A stretch of 64,000 bases of DNA from Clostridia bacterium (lineage in GTDB: Bacteria > Bacillota > Clostridia > Oscillospirales > Acutalibacteraceae): contig JAFSDL010000006.1 of assembly GCA_017436285.1 (NCBI GenBank), positions 17,498 through 81,497 of the forward strand, written 5' to 3'. This document shows, in pieces, positions 35,126-43,742 of the stretch. The position numbers were made by a program, and so were the translations under genes. Within the stretch, counting starts at the first letter, position 1; each line of letters starts with the position of its first letter. The notes beneath the pieces are model-generated. The model ran no database searches and was not told where the DNA came from. It was given only the letters and a program-made list of their open reading frames with translations.

Positions 35126-35953
35126 TTACTTCCCCATTAATTCAAGTGGCTCAACATTTTCTCCGTTATAATAAACCTCAAAATGCAGGTGACTTAATTC
35201 TGATTTTTCACAGGGAATTGTACCGAGATAGCCTAAAAGCGAACCACCTTCAACCGTTGCTCCTTTTTTGATTTCAAGTGTATCCTTATTAAAGCCACAG
35301 TATTTTGCAGTTACTCCGTTGCCGTGGTCAATTTCAACGGTTGTTCCCCAAAGTGCATCATCATAAATATCTGTAATCGTACCATAGGAAATTGCCTTTA
35401 CCTGCTCACCCTCGGCAGCCTTGAAATCAATACCCGAATGGGTGCGCCAATCCCCCATTGTTGCACTATATGTGGGCTTGTCGGGTGAATAATCCTTTAA
35501 AATATCTGTTCCTAAGGGAAGGGTATAATAATCCTGATATGGCGTAGCGTATTTAGTGCCTTGGGTCGTTTCTTCTTGAGCTTCTTCTGTTTGTTCCTCT
35601 GTTTGCTTTTCGGTTTCCTCTCTTGTATCGGGAACATCCTCTAAATTCTGCCTTACCTCAAAATCAGGCTCTTCAGTGAGAAATTCCGAATCCTTGCTTG
35701 TTTGCTTTTCTGTTGTAATTGTAACATAATCGCTTTCAATTGGTGCAAGATTTCCGAGAGCCTTTTCAGTTGAAATTTTTGCAATAAGGGCTGTGCCTAA
35801 AGCGAGAAGCAAGGCAAAGGCATAGGCATATTTAACCTTTTTCATTGTTTTGTTATTCTGCGCGCTTCTTATAGGCTTAGGGTCACTTGATGGTGTGTTT
35901 TCGGGAATTTCCAAAGGATTTTTGTCGTTATCATTTTTATTTCTGTCAGTCAT
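35126..35953 (-). CDS. Membrane-anchored M23 peptidase, SpoIIQ-like
   Basis: A 275-aa protein with a cytoplasmic N-terminus (residues 1-38), one membrane helix (about 40-60), a Glu/Thr-rich spacer (about 75-135) and a C-terminal LytM/M23 domain. Zinc ligands are seen in THSGIDF (H and D) and SHLHFEV (HxH). The layout fits SpoIIQ, the forespore protein that contacts SpoIIIAH during engulfment; in Clostridia SpoIIQ keeps the zinc ligands. A general cell-wall endopeptidase is the alternative. Confidence 0.75.
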   Translation of the reverse strand: MTDRNKNDNDKNPLEIPENTPSSDPKPIRSAQNNKTMKKVKYAYAFALLLALGTALIAKISTEKALGNLAPIESDYVTITTEKQTSKDSEFLTEEPDFEVRQNLEDVPDTREETEKQTEEQTEEAQEETTQGTKYATPYQDYYTLPLGTDILKDYSPDKPTYSATMGDWRTHSGIDFKAAEGEQVKAISYGTITDIYDDALWGTTVEIDHGNGVTAKYCGFNKDTLEIKKGATVEGGSLLGYLGTIPCEKSELSHLHFEVYYNGENVEPLELMGK

Positions 35954-36018
35954 AATATGTCCTCCTATGTTTTTATATTATTTTTTGGCAGAAACAAGAA
36001 TTTTATACAGTTACCAAT

Positions 36019-36060
36019 AATAAATGTCACTGTTTGCAAAAACAAACAGTGACATTTATT
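36019..36060 (-). terminator. Terminator of rsmA
   Basis: A perfect 18-bp stem (36019-36036 with 36043-36060) with loop CAAAAA; it overlaps the rsmA stop codon. Confidence 0.75.
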
Positions 36061-36913
36061 AAACATTCAATAATTTTGCTAATGCTTCAAAATCCTCCAT
36101 TGTCAGCTTTTCGGCTCTTACAGTTCTTTCAAGACCTGCATTTTCAAGAGTCTCTGCAACAATGCTTTTATTGATTCCGAGCCCTGCGCTGATAGAGTTT
36201 TCTGCGGTTTTTCTTCTCTGAGAGAATGCGGCTTTAACTAATTTGAAGAAAAACTCCTCGTTTTCCACCTTAACGGGTGGCTCTTTTCTTACAGTTAGCT
36301 GAATAACCTCGCTGTTTACCTTGGGTGGCGGTAAAAATGAATCTCTGGGAACAAAGAAAAGCTTTTCGCTTTCCGAATAATATGAAACTGCAACAGTAAC
36401 CGCACCACCATCACGGGAGCCGACCTCTGCACAAAGCCTGTCTGCCGCTTCCTTCTGCACCATTACTGTTATATTTTTAATGGGCAATTTGCTTTCTAAG
36501 AGTAGCATAATTATGGGTGAAGTAATGTAGTAAGGCAGGTTTGCTACAACACAAATTTCCATACCCTTGCATTTTTCTTCAATAATTTTGGGTAAATCCG
36601 CCTTCATAACATCTTCGTTAATGATTTCAACATTGTTAAAATCTGAAAGTGTTTCTGCCAATACGGGCAAAAGTCTGTTATCAACCTCGAAGCTTAAAAC
36701 CTTGCCTGCTCTTTTTGCAAGCTCTGCGGTTAAAACACCAACACCGGGACCGATTTCAATGGCGCAGGTGTTTTCATTAAGCCCTGCCGCCTCTGCCATA
36801 GCAGGACACACTGCAGGGTCCACAAGGAAATTTTGACCTAACCCCTTATTAAAGGTTACACCGTGCTTACCCATTACGGATTTTATAACATTTATATCTG
36901 AAAGATTTCTCAT
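36059..36913 (-). CDS. rsmA: 16S rRNA dimethyladenosine transferase
   Basis: Dimethylates two adjacent adenines near the 16S rRNA 3' end. HGVTFNKGLGQNFLVDPAV opens the protein. The SAM motif is IEIGPGVGVLTAEL, the acidic FEVD follows, and VANLPYYITSPI is the NLPY catalytic motif. Length 284 aa is normal. Confidence 0.96.
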   Translation of the reverse strand: MRNLSDINVIKSVMGKHGVTFNKGLGQNFLVDPAVCPAMAEAAGLNENTCAIEIGPGVGVLTAELAKRAGKVLSFEVDNRLLPVLAETLSDFNNVEIINEDVMKADLPKIIEEKCKGMEICVVANLPYYITSPIIMLLLESKLPIKNITVMVQKEAADRLCAEVGSRDGGAVTVAVSYYSESEKLFFVPRDSFLPPPKVNSEVIQLTVRKEPPVKVENEEFFFKLVKAAFSQRRKTAENSISAGLGINKSIVAETLENAGLERTVRAEKLTMEDFEALAKLLNV

Positions 36914-36930
36914 TTTTGCCTCCGAAGCAC

Positions 36931-36959
36931 TTGAAAAAGAGTGCCAACTAAGATAATAT
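36931..36959 (+). promoter_or_regulatory. Promoter of the GH78 gene
   Basis: TTGAAA (36931-36936), 17 bp, TAATAT (36954-36959). It lies back-to-back with the rsmA promoter. Confidence 0.5.
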
Positions 36960-36960
36960 A

Positions 36961-36988
36961 ATTATACAATTTCAATTTTCATTGTCAA
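36961..36988 (-). promoter_or_regulatory. Promoter of rsmA
   Basis: Minus strand TTGACA (36988-36983), 16 bp, TATAAT (36966-36961). Confidence 0.6.
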
Positions 36989-37009
36989 TGAAAAAATGCA
37001 GGTGATTTT

Positions 37010-39211
37010 ATGTCAACAATAAAAGATGCAAAATTTATAAAAGAAGCCGTTGATTTTGGTACAATTGTTCCTGTTTTCAAAAAGGTTATCTGGCTTGATA
37101 AAAAAATCAACAAGGCAACTCTTTTCTGCTCTGCTTTAGGTTATTATGAAGCATACCTCAACAGTCAGCGAGTGGGCAAATTCATTTTTGCTCCCGGTTG
37201 GACCACCTACGGAAAAAGATTGCAATATCAGGAATACGATGTAACATCAATGATGGAGGAGTGCAACGTTCTTGAAATTGCGGTTAGTAACGGTATGCGT
37301 TTCCACGGTAACCCCCACGAAAATTACGAAAGCATTACCTGTAAGGAATCTGCTCTTATTGCAGGTTTAAAAATCGAATATGCAGAAGGAACAGAGGATT
37401 TTATTCCTACTGATTCAACCTGGGAATGTGCAAAAAGCAACATTCTTGATTCATCTGTTTATAACGGTGAAGCTGTTGATTTTACCTTTAACACAGACGA
37501 AAGCTTCCCTGTTAAAGAGCTTCCTGACGTTAATAAAGAAATCCTTATTGCTACCGAGGGTGAAGAGGTTCGCGAAATGGCTACTCTTAGTGCAATAAAG
37601 CTTATTACAACCCCCAAGGGTGAAATGGTTATTGACTTCGGTCAGAATCTTACAGGCTATGTTGAATGGGTTGTTCCTCAGAGAAAGGGTGCCGAATTCA
37701 CTATTTCTCACGCAGAAATTCTTGATAAGGATGGCAATTTCTATACAACAAATCTTCGCAGTGCAAAAGCACAGGTAAAAGTAATTTCAGACGGTAACGA
37801 AAGAGTTTATAAGCCTCATTTCTCCTTTATGGGCTTCAGATATATCAAGCTTGAGGGCTTCAACAGGGATGAAATTAACCTTGATAATTTCAAGGCAATC
37901 GTTGTTTTCTCAAATATGAAAAGAACGGGCTATTTCGCTTGCGGACACGACCTTATTCAACAGCTTTATGAAAACATTGTATGGGGTCAGAGAGGCAATT
38001 TCCTTGATGTTCCCACGGACTGCCCCCAGCGTGACGAAAGACTCGGCTGGACAGGTGATGCTCAGGTTTTTGCAAGAACCGCATCAACCACATACAGAAC
38101 AGATAAATTCTTTAAAAAATGGCTTCACGACCTTGCTTGTGACCAAAGAGAAAACGGAGCAATTACTGATGTTTGCCCCGACCTGCTGAGATGGGAATCC
38201 CACGGTTCTTCCGCCTGGGCAGATGCAATTGTGGTTGTTACATATTGGGTTTACAGAACATACGGTGACACTCAGGTAATCAAGGACCAGTTTGAAGCTA
38301 TGAAAAAATGGATTCTTTTTATGGAGGCAAACGGTTCAGAAAGGGGTCTTTTTGACAAGCATCCCCACCATTTCGGTGACTGGCTCTCACTTGATGCAGG
38401 CGACGAAGCAACGGGCGGTCTTACAGATAAAAATCTTATCGGCACTGCTTACCTTGCATATTCAAACTCACTCTTTATTGAAATGGGTAAGGTTATCGGT
38501 GAGGATATGAGCTATTTTGAAGAGCTTTATGCACTTACCGTTAAAAAATACAGAGAAAAATATATTGATACAGGTAAAACTGAGCACGAAACCCAGACCT
38601 CAAACGTTCTTGCTCTTTACTTTAATCTTACAGACAAGCCTGAAAGAGAGGCAGAAAAGCTTGTTAAGGATATTGAAGCCTGCGGACATCTTAAAACAGG
38701 ATTTGTCGGCACACCCTATCTTCTCCATACCTTAACTAAAATCGGCAGAACCGACCTTGCATACAAGCTTCTTTTCAGAAAGGAATTCCCCTCATGGCTC
38801 TTCCCTGTAACAAAAGGCGCAACAACTATGTGGGAGCGTTGGGACGGTATGAAAAAGGACGGCACCTTTGCAACTCCCGAAATGAACTCATTTAACCACT
38901 ATGCTTATGGCTCTGTTGGTGACTGGCTCTACACAACCGTTGCAGGTATTGACAGCGATTTCAACGAGCCTGCATACAAGCACATTATTTTCCGCCCTCT
39001 TCCCTGCAAGGAATTAGGCTATGCAAAATCAAGAATTCTCACAGAGAATGGTGAAGTTATTTCCTCCTGGGAATACACAGGTAATGGTGACGAATGTAAA
39101 TTCAGCTTCACAATTCCTAACGGTTCACACGCAACCCTTTACCTTGACGATGAAGAATACGAATTTGAAAGCGGAACATATACAACTGTTTTTGAATATA
39201 AAGGATATTAA
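37010..39211 (+). CDS. Glycoside hydrolase family 78 alpha-L-rhamnosidase
   Basis: Removes terminal alpha-L-rhamnose from plant glycans or glycosides. The N-terminal beta-sandwich region covers residues 1-300; the (alpha/alpha)6 barrel follows with the family signature DCPQRDERLGWTGDAQVF (about residues 335-352, catalytic acid region) and GDWLSLDAG. A C-terminal beta domain ends the protein. It is 733 aa, has no signal peptide and is probably cytoplasmic. Start ATG with AGGTG upstream. Confidence 0.92.
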   Translation: MSTIKDAKFIKEAVDFGTIVPVFKKVIWLDKKINKATLFCSALGYYEAYLNSQRVGKFIFAPGWTTYGKRLQYQEYDVTSMMEECNVLEIAVSNGMRFHGNPHENYESITCKESALIAGLKIEYAEGTEDFIPTDSTWECAKSNILDSSVYNGEAVDFTFNTDESFPVKELPDVNKEILIATEGEEVREMATLSAIKLITTPKGEMVIDFGQNLTGYVEWVVPQRKGAEFTISHAEILDKDGNFYTTNLRSAKAQVKVISDGNERVYKPHFSFMGFRYIKLEGFNRDEINLDNFKAIVVFSNMKRTGYFACGHDLIQQLYENIVWGQRGNFLDVPTDCPQRDERLGWTGDAQVFARTASTTYRTDKFFKKWLHDLACDQRENGAITDVCPDLLRWESHGSSAWADAIVVVTYWVYRTYGDTQVIKDQFEAMKKWILFMEANGSERGLFDKHPHHFGDWLSLDAGDEATGGLTDKNLIGTAYLAYSNSLFIEMGKVIGEDMSYFEELYALTVKKYREKYIDTGKTEHETQTSNVLALYFNLTDKPEREAEKLVKDIEACGHLKTGFVGTPYLLHTLTKIGRTDLAYKLLFRKEFPSWLFPVTKGATTMWERWDGMKKDGTFATPEMNSFNHYAYGSVGDWLYTTVAGIDSDFNEPAYKHIIFRPLPCKELGYAKSRILTENGEVISSWEYTGNGDECKFSFTIPNGSHATLYLDDEEYEFESGTYTTVFEYKGY

Positions 39212-39247
39212 AAAATAAAAGTCCACCTCGTGTGGACTTTTATTTTT
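39211..39247 (+). terminator. Terminator of the GH78 gene
   Basis: A perfect 16-bp stem (39211-39226 with 39232-39247), loop CTCGT, starting directly after the stop codon. Confidence 0.8.
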
Positions 39248-39368
39248 AGTTGAAAGTGGCAAATGGGAAATGGAAAGTTTCGGGACCTGCGGTCAGCATT
39301 ATATTATAATGTTTGGAAGCGAAGCTTCCCCTAAATTTTCCACTTTCCATTCTCAATTTGCAACTTAT
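39248..39368. repeat. Composite heptamer/hairpin repeat, copy 4
   Basis: The clearest full copy. The left arm has AGTTGAA, AGTGGCA, AATGGGA, AATGGAA units. Next come hairpin GACC-tgc-GGTC (39284-39294), ATTATAATGTTTGG, and hairpin GGAAGC-gaa-GCTTCC (39315-39329). The right arm has inverse 7-nt units (AAGTTGC, AAATTGA, GAATGGA, AAGTGGA on the minus strand). It sits between two terminators. Confidence 0.65.
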
Positions 39369-39400
39369 AAAAATCGCCACCCTCTCGGGTGACGATTTTT
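39369..39400 (-). terminator. Terminator of the ABC exporter operon
   Basis: A 14-bp stem AAAAATCGCCACCC with GGGTGACGATTTTT (one mismatch), just before the stop of the downstream exporter gene. Confidence 0.75.
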
Positions 39401-41197
39401 TTAGTTTACATACTTTTCTGCCTGAAGATTAAACATTTCGGCATATTTTCCGTTTAAACTCATTAACTCCTCGTGGCTTCCGCTTTCAATTATTTTTCCC
39501 TTTTCCAGCATAAAAATTCTGTCTGCGTGGCGGGTTGTTGAAAGTCTGTGGGAAATGAAAACGATGGTTTTATCTGTTGCCTGAGTCATCATAGCGTGGT
39601 TGAGCTCGTATTCTGAAACAGGGTCAAGGTTCGCAGAGGGCTCATCAAGAACAACATAGGGGCAATCCTTGTAAAATGCTCTTGCGATTGCAATTTTTTG
39701 TTGCTCACCACCTGAACGCATAAGTCCCTCTTCATCAAACTCTCTTAAAAGAATTGTTTGAAGCCCATCGGGTAATTCCTTATCAAAGCCTACTGCTTTA
39801 AGAGCCTTCCATACTCTTTCTTCATCATATTCCTTTGAAAGAGCAACGTTTTCTCCCACAGAGGCAGAGAAAATCTGAAAATCCTGAAATACTGCGGCAA
39901 AACGGTCACGGTGGGAAGCAACTGTTTCCTCACGGATATCTCTTCCGCCGATTTTAATAGCACCATCTTTAACATCATAAAGTCGCAGCATAAGATTCGT
40001 TAAAGTTGTCTTACCTGCACCGTTATAGCCAACAAGGGCTACCTTTTCGTATGGCTTTATTTCAAAGGAAATTCCGTCCAAGGAATTATTATCGTTACCC
40101 TCGTAGGAGAAAGTAATATTTTCAACAGAAATTGTTTCAGGCTCGCCACATTCGGCAATATGTGTGCCGTCTGTGATTTTTTCTTTTTCTGCTAAAAATG
40201 TTCTGCACTTTTCTATCATTTTTGAACGCTCGGTAAAACCACGAACACTGTAAACAGTAAGATATAAAATACTTCCGCCGATTAAAAGTGCGCCATTAAA
40301 GGTTGCAACAAAATCACCTGCCGACATATTCCCTGTTACAATGGTCTGATAGCCGATATATAATCCGAGAACAAGCACAAAACCGATTGCACGGATGCCG
40401 ATATCCTGAATATAGAAAAGTATATCAAGCTTTTTAACATATTTCTTTTGGGTGCCGATAACCTCATCTGCACTTTCATTGAAACGCTTTCTTAAGAGTG
40501 GATATATTCCGCTTGTTCTTATTTCTCCTGCATAGTCAGGTAAATAGAAAACCCGGGCAAAATAATCGCCCTTGCGATGCTTTTCAGTAACTTCTTCACG
40601 GCGTTTCATTTGCAAATTTCCTGTATATCTTCCCATAGGAATGAACACAGCCACAAATAAAATAACTATCAGCAAGCAAACAGGGTCAATTGTCAGAACC
40701 ACACCTGCAATTGCCAAAAAGGAAATTATTTCACCAACATACCCTTTTACCATACCTAAAATATATCTGAGGCTATCTGATGAGCTTTCTATAGCCAAAA
40801 TGAAATCGCTGTAATATGTGGGGTCATCATACCTTTGCAAATCAAGCTCTGCCGCTTTTTTATAGAACATTGTTTGTATTCCGTAGTCAAGCTTTTCCCG
40901 TTCACGATGAACAAAAAGCTCAAAGAATACAGAGGTTGAAACCTCACCCAAGACAAGAACACCAACCATTAAAACAATGCCTAAAAGTATTTTTTTACTG
41001 TCGCCACCCTTCTGCACCTCGTCAATAACAAATTTCAGACCAATAACAGAAACAAGTCTTCCGGGTAATGTACTGAAAATATGCTGCAAAATTTCGCCTA
41101 TTACCAGAACAGGTGATACCTTGAACATTGTTTTGAGCATATAAAATATATTTGCTATTGTACTATGTGTAGCTTTTGCTTTATTATTTATTTTCAT
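39401..41197 (-). CDS. ABC exporter half-transporter (membrane plus ATPase domains)
   Basis: A 598-aa type IV exporter half: six membrane helices (residues about 20-310), then an ATPase domain with Walker A GYNGAGKTT, signature RSGGEQQKIAIARAF (Arg replacing the usual Leu), Walker B YVVLDEPSANLDP and H-loop ISHRLSTT. It overlaps the other half gene by 4 bp (ATGA at 41194-41197), so the two probably form a heterodimer. The substrate is not known; a peptide is possible because of the small ORF upstream of the pair. Confidence 0.87.
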   Translation of the reverse strand: MKINNKAKATHSTIANIFYMLKTMFKVSPVLVIGEILQHIFSTLPGRLVSVIGLKFVIDEVQKGGDSKKILLGIVLMVGVLVLGEVSTSVFFELFVHREREKLDYGIQTMFYKKAAELDLQRYDDPTYYSDFILAIESSSDSLRYILGMVKGYVGEIISFLAIAGVVLTIDPVCLLIVILFVAVFIPMGRYTGNLQMKRREEVTEKHRKGDYFARVFYLPDYAGEIRTSGIYPLLRKRFNESADEVIGTQKKYVKKLDILFYIQDIGIRAIGFVLVLGLYIGYQTIVTGNMSAGDFVATFNGALLIGGSILYLTVYSVRGFTERSKMIEKCRTFLAEKEKITDGTHIAECGEPETISVENITFSYEGNDNNSLDGISFEIKPYEKVALVGYNGAGKTTLTNLMLRLYDVKDGAIKIGGRDIREETVASHRDRFAAVFQDFQIFSASVGENVALSKEYDEERVWKALKAVGFDKELPDGLQTILLREFDEEGLMRSGGEQQKIAIARAFYKDCPYVVLDEPSANLDPVSEYELNHAMMTQATDKTIVFISHRLSTTRHADRIFMLEKGKIIESGSHEELMSLNGKYAEMFNLQAEKYVN

Positions 41198-43020
41198 TGC
41201 ATTTCACCCTCCTTACCGTCTTTATAGCTTGAGGCTTGAAGAGTAAACATTTCGCAATAGTCCTTACCGCCTTGCATAAGCTCTTCGTGAGTACCGCTTT
41301 CAATAACACTACCATTATCAAAAACATATATCCTGTCGGAAAGAACTGCACTTGAAAGCCTGTGGGAAATATAAATAACAGTCTTTTCCTTGGTTGCTTC
41401 AATAAGACTTTCATACATCTGATATTCTGCAATAGGGTCAAGAGCAGAAGAGGGCTCATCAAGAATTGCCAGATCAAAATCCTTTGCAAACATTCTTGCG
41501 GTGGCAATTTTTTGTTGCTCGCCACCTGAAAGGCCTGTTCCCTTTTCATCAAACTCCCTTGTTAAGACAGTATTCTCTTTCTGCGGGAGCTTTTCAACAC
41601 AACTATCTGCACCACTATTTTTAATTGCGCCTTTTACAATTTCTTTGTCTTTATCGCCTATTAGCTCCCGACAAAGAACATTTTCAGAAATAGTTAATGC
41701 AAAAACCTTATAGTCCTGAAAAACAGTTGCAAGCCTTTGACGAAGAGAGGCAATGTCATATTCCTTGATATTCACATCATTGTATAAAATTTCGCCACTA
41801 TCCGCATCATAAAATCTTAAAAGAAGCTTTACAAATGTTGTCTTACCTGCTCCGTTTTTACCAACAACTGCAACGGTTTCTCCCCTGTTAATTTTAAGAT
41901 TAAGATTTTTGAGAGATTCTTTTTCAGCACCGGGGTATGTAAACGAAACATTTTTAAATTCAAGGCTTTCCAAAGCTCCTGCTTCTTTAGTTCCGTTAAT
42001 CACCTTGCAATCATATTCAAGGAACTCTTTTAAATTAGCAAAATATTCTGCCTCTCTGCGAACATCGGAAACTGCTTCGCACACATCATTAAAAACATCC
42101 TTCAGATTGCTCATAGCAGTCATAATTACAGAAAAATCCGAAACTGCCAAATCGCCCTTTACGGCAAAACGATATGCAGCATAAACATAGGTTGCTGCAA
42201 CAGGTAAGGCTTTACCGAAAAAGCCGGACATTGTTTCAAAAAATGCGATTTTCCAACCGTATTTTTTTATAATTTCTCTGTTGTGGTCAATGGCAGTTTT
42301 AAAACGGGCGTGCATAACTTCAAAAATGCTTGAGGTTCTCATATCCTTTGCAAACTCTTTGAGAAAAACAGTTCTTTTTACATAAGCCTTTGAACGCTTA
42401 TGCTGTGTCATTTCTTTATCCTTTTTAACCTCAAGCTTTCCTTTGATTGTTTGAAAAGCCAGAACAAACACAGATACAAGCAGAATTAATAAAATTTTCG
42501 GGTCAATAGAAATTACATAAATCACAAGAAAAATTCCTGTCAGACCGCCTGCAATAATATTTGAAAACTGCCAGGCAAAATATGCAACGTGGTCCTCGGT
42601 TATAATTTCCGTTGCTCTTTTGTATTTATCGTAGAATTCAGGATTTTCGTAGCATTGCATATCTACAACAACTGCTTTTTGAAATATTTTATCGTTAAGC
42701 TTTTTATAAAAGGTTTTCCATTTGATTGAGCCATAATAATCCGAAAAGCAGTTTATTCCCGTTGCTATTAACTCAGAAGCAACGAGCATTAAAACAAGCA
42801 ATGCATATTCCTTAAAGGTTCCGCCGTTTATTATTAAATCCAACAAAACCTTTAAAAACAAAACATCTTTGATAAATCCTGTAAAAAACCAAAAAGATGT
42901 TTGCATTGAAATCTGTGCCACCATCATTCGTGGTGCACATTGATTAATAATTTTCAATGCATAAAAGGTGTTTTTAAACATAGAAAATTTTTCTTTTTTC
43001 GTTTCTTTATTTTTTCTCAT
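41194..43020 (-). CDS. ABC exporter half-transporter, partner subunit
   Basis: A 608-aa exporter half with an N-terminal membrane domain and C-terminal ATPase: Walker A GKNGAGKTT, signature LSGGEQQKIATARMF, Walker B LAILDEPSSALDP, H-loop ISHRLSSA. Ribosome site GGAGG is 5 nt before ATG. Both subunits keep the catalytic Glu after Walker B, so both ATP sites look competent. The pair is transcribed from the promoter at 43495-43523 through a terminator-like hairpin. Confidence 0.87.
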   Translation of the reverse strand: MRKNKETKKEKFSMFKNTFYALKIINQCAPRMMVAQISMQTSFWFFTGFIKDVLFLKVLLDLIINGGTFKEYALLVLMLVASELIATGINCFSDYYGSIKWKTFYKKLNDKIFQKAVVVDMQCYENPEFYDKYKRATEIITEDHVAYFAWQFSNIIAGGLTGIFLVIYVISIDPKILLILLVSVFVLAFQTIKGKLEVKKDKEMTQHKRSKAYVKRTVFLKEFAKDMRTSSIFEVMHARFKTAIDHNREIIKKYGWKIAFFETMSGFFGKALPVAATYVYAAYRFAVKGDLAVSDFSVIMTAMSNLKDVFNDVCEAVSDVRREAEYFANLKEFLEYDCKVINGTKEAGALESLEFKNVSFTYPGAEKESLKNLNLKINRGETVAVVGKNGAGKTTFVKLLLRFYDADSGEILYNDVNIKEYDIASLRQRLATVFQDYKVFALTISENVLCRELIGDKDKEIVKGAIKNSGADSCVEKLPQKENTVLTREFDEKGTGLSGGEQQKIATARMFAKDFDLAILDEPSSALDPIAEYQMYESLIEATKEKTVIYISHRLSSAVLSDRIYVFDNGSVIESGTHEELMQGGKDYCEMFTLQASSYKDGKEGEMQ

Positions 43021-43159
43021 ATTTCCTCCGTTAAAAATTTCGGTAAAATGTTAACGACTCACTTTACCTCTTTGGTTAATTTCCAGAGTTTGTGTGCTGA
43101 TTTTTGAGATGAGAGGGACTCAAAAGCGCTTCGTTTCCTGCGTAACATAGTGGCTTGCC

Positions 43160-43275
43160 CTTTCAAAATTGTAAGGCATCGGCTTGCCTGTGCCGCACGA
43201 TAAGGTTTGATAGAACAATAGCCTTACCAACTTTGTTCTGTGGTATGGGCAAGCCCATACCTTACGGTTATAGCT
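43160..43275. repeat. Repeat-like palindromic stretch in the exporter leader
   Basis: It contains GTATGGGC-aa-GCCCATAC (43243-43260) and several GTAAGG/CCTTAC pieces (43173, 43222, 43260). It looks like a degenerate palindromic element; no second copy was found in this window. Confidence 0.3.
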
Positions 43276-43299
43276 CTAACCAACAAAACGGTAATTTGC

Positions 43300-43343
43300 A
43301 TAAAAAACAAAAATTCTCCGAAAAGCTTAAACTTTCCGGAGAA
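43300..43343 (-). terminator. Terminator or attenuator between the small ORF and the ABC exporter
   Basis: Minus strand TTCTCCG...CGGAGAA stem with inner paired bases (43314-43343), followed by TTTTTGTTTTTT. It lies 23 nt after the stop of the 19-residue ORF and well before the exporter genes. Confidence 0.65.
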
Positions 43344-43366
43344 AAGGCATATATAAAATGCAACTG

Positions 43367-43426
43367 TCAGCAGGAAGCGGACACAATAACCGGATTGTTT
43401 TTTCTTGTTCTAACCATTTTCATCAT
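43367..43426 (-). CDS. Tiny 19-residue ORF upstream of the ABC exporter
   Basis: The product reads MMKMVRTRKNNPVIVSASC: a basic N-terminal half and a hydrophobic tail that ends in Cys. GAAAGGAG lies 9 nt before the first ATG, a strong site. A consensus promoter is 70 bp upstream, and an intrinsic terminator follows the stop. It could be an exported signal or modified peptide precursor, or a leader peptide that controls the exporter. I do not recognise the family. Confidence 0.5.
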   Translation of the reverse strand: MMKMVRTRKNNPVIVSASC

Positions 43427-43494
43427 TATGTCCAGCTCCTTTCTTAATAATTTTTATTTGGGTTAATTTTTGCACCGACACGGAGTGCTACTTA

Positions 43495-43523
43495 AAGGTA
43501 ACACATATTCAAATATTTGTCAA
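43495..43523 (-). promoter_or_regulatory. Promoter of the tiny ORF and ABC exporter
   Basis: Minus strand TTGACA (43523-43518), 17-bp spacer, TACCTT (43500-43495) with TGT in front, an extended -10. Confidence 0.55.
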
Positions 43524-43545
43524 GAAATGGAAATAAGTGCAAGAT

Positions 43546-43685
43546 AAAAGTGGCAAATTGAAAGTTGAAAGTGGCAAGTTTCGGGTCTGCGACGCATTTT
43601 AAGCTTCGCAATTATTTTACTGCTTCTTCTACGGCGCATTTTTGCGCCTCTAAACTGGCGACTGGCAGCTGGCAACTGGTGGCTA
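43546..43685. repeat. Composite heptamer/hairpin repeat, copy 5
   Basis: The left arm has AGTGGCA, AATTGAA, AGTTGAA, AGTGGCA units. Next come GTC-tgc-GAC (43584-43592) and a hairpin GGCGC-attttt-GCGCC (43633-43648). The right arm has ACTGGCG, ACTGGCA, GCTGGCA, ACTGGTG units (43655-43682). Confidence 0.55.
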
Positions 43686-43742
43686 CATTTTGCTCATTGC
43701 ATATTAAATAAATATATGTTATTCTTTTCTTAGGTGATATAT

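Larger units (their letters stand above)
43021..43742. other. Gene-poor gap between the ABC exporter and SGNH genes
   Basis: A 720-bp gap holding, from right to left, a heptamer repeat (43546-43685), a minus-strand promoter (43495-43523), a 19-residue ORF (43367-43426), a terminator-like hairpin (43300-43343), a repeat-like stretch with a GTATGGGC palindrome, and a further 120 bp with no clear feature before the exporter. I see no ordinary-sized gene. Confidence 0.7.

Noticed and set aside
43155-43466. 103-codon plus-strand ORF upstream of the SGNH gene
   Set aside because: It runs through the palindromic stretch and the attenuator, has no ribosome site, and is antisense to the better supported tiny ORF.
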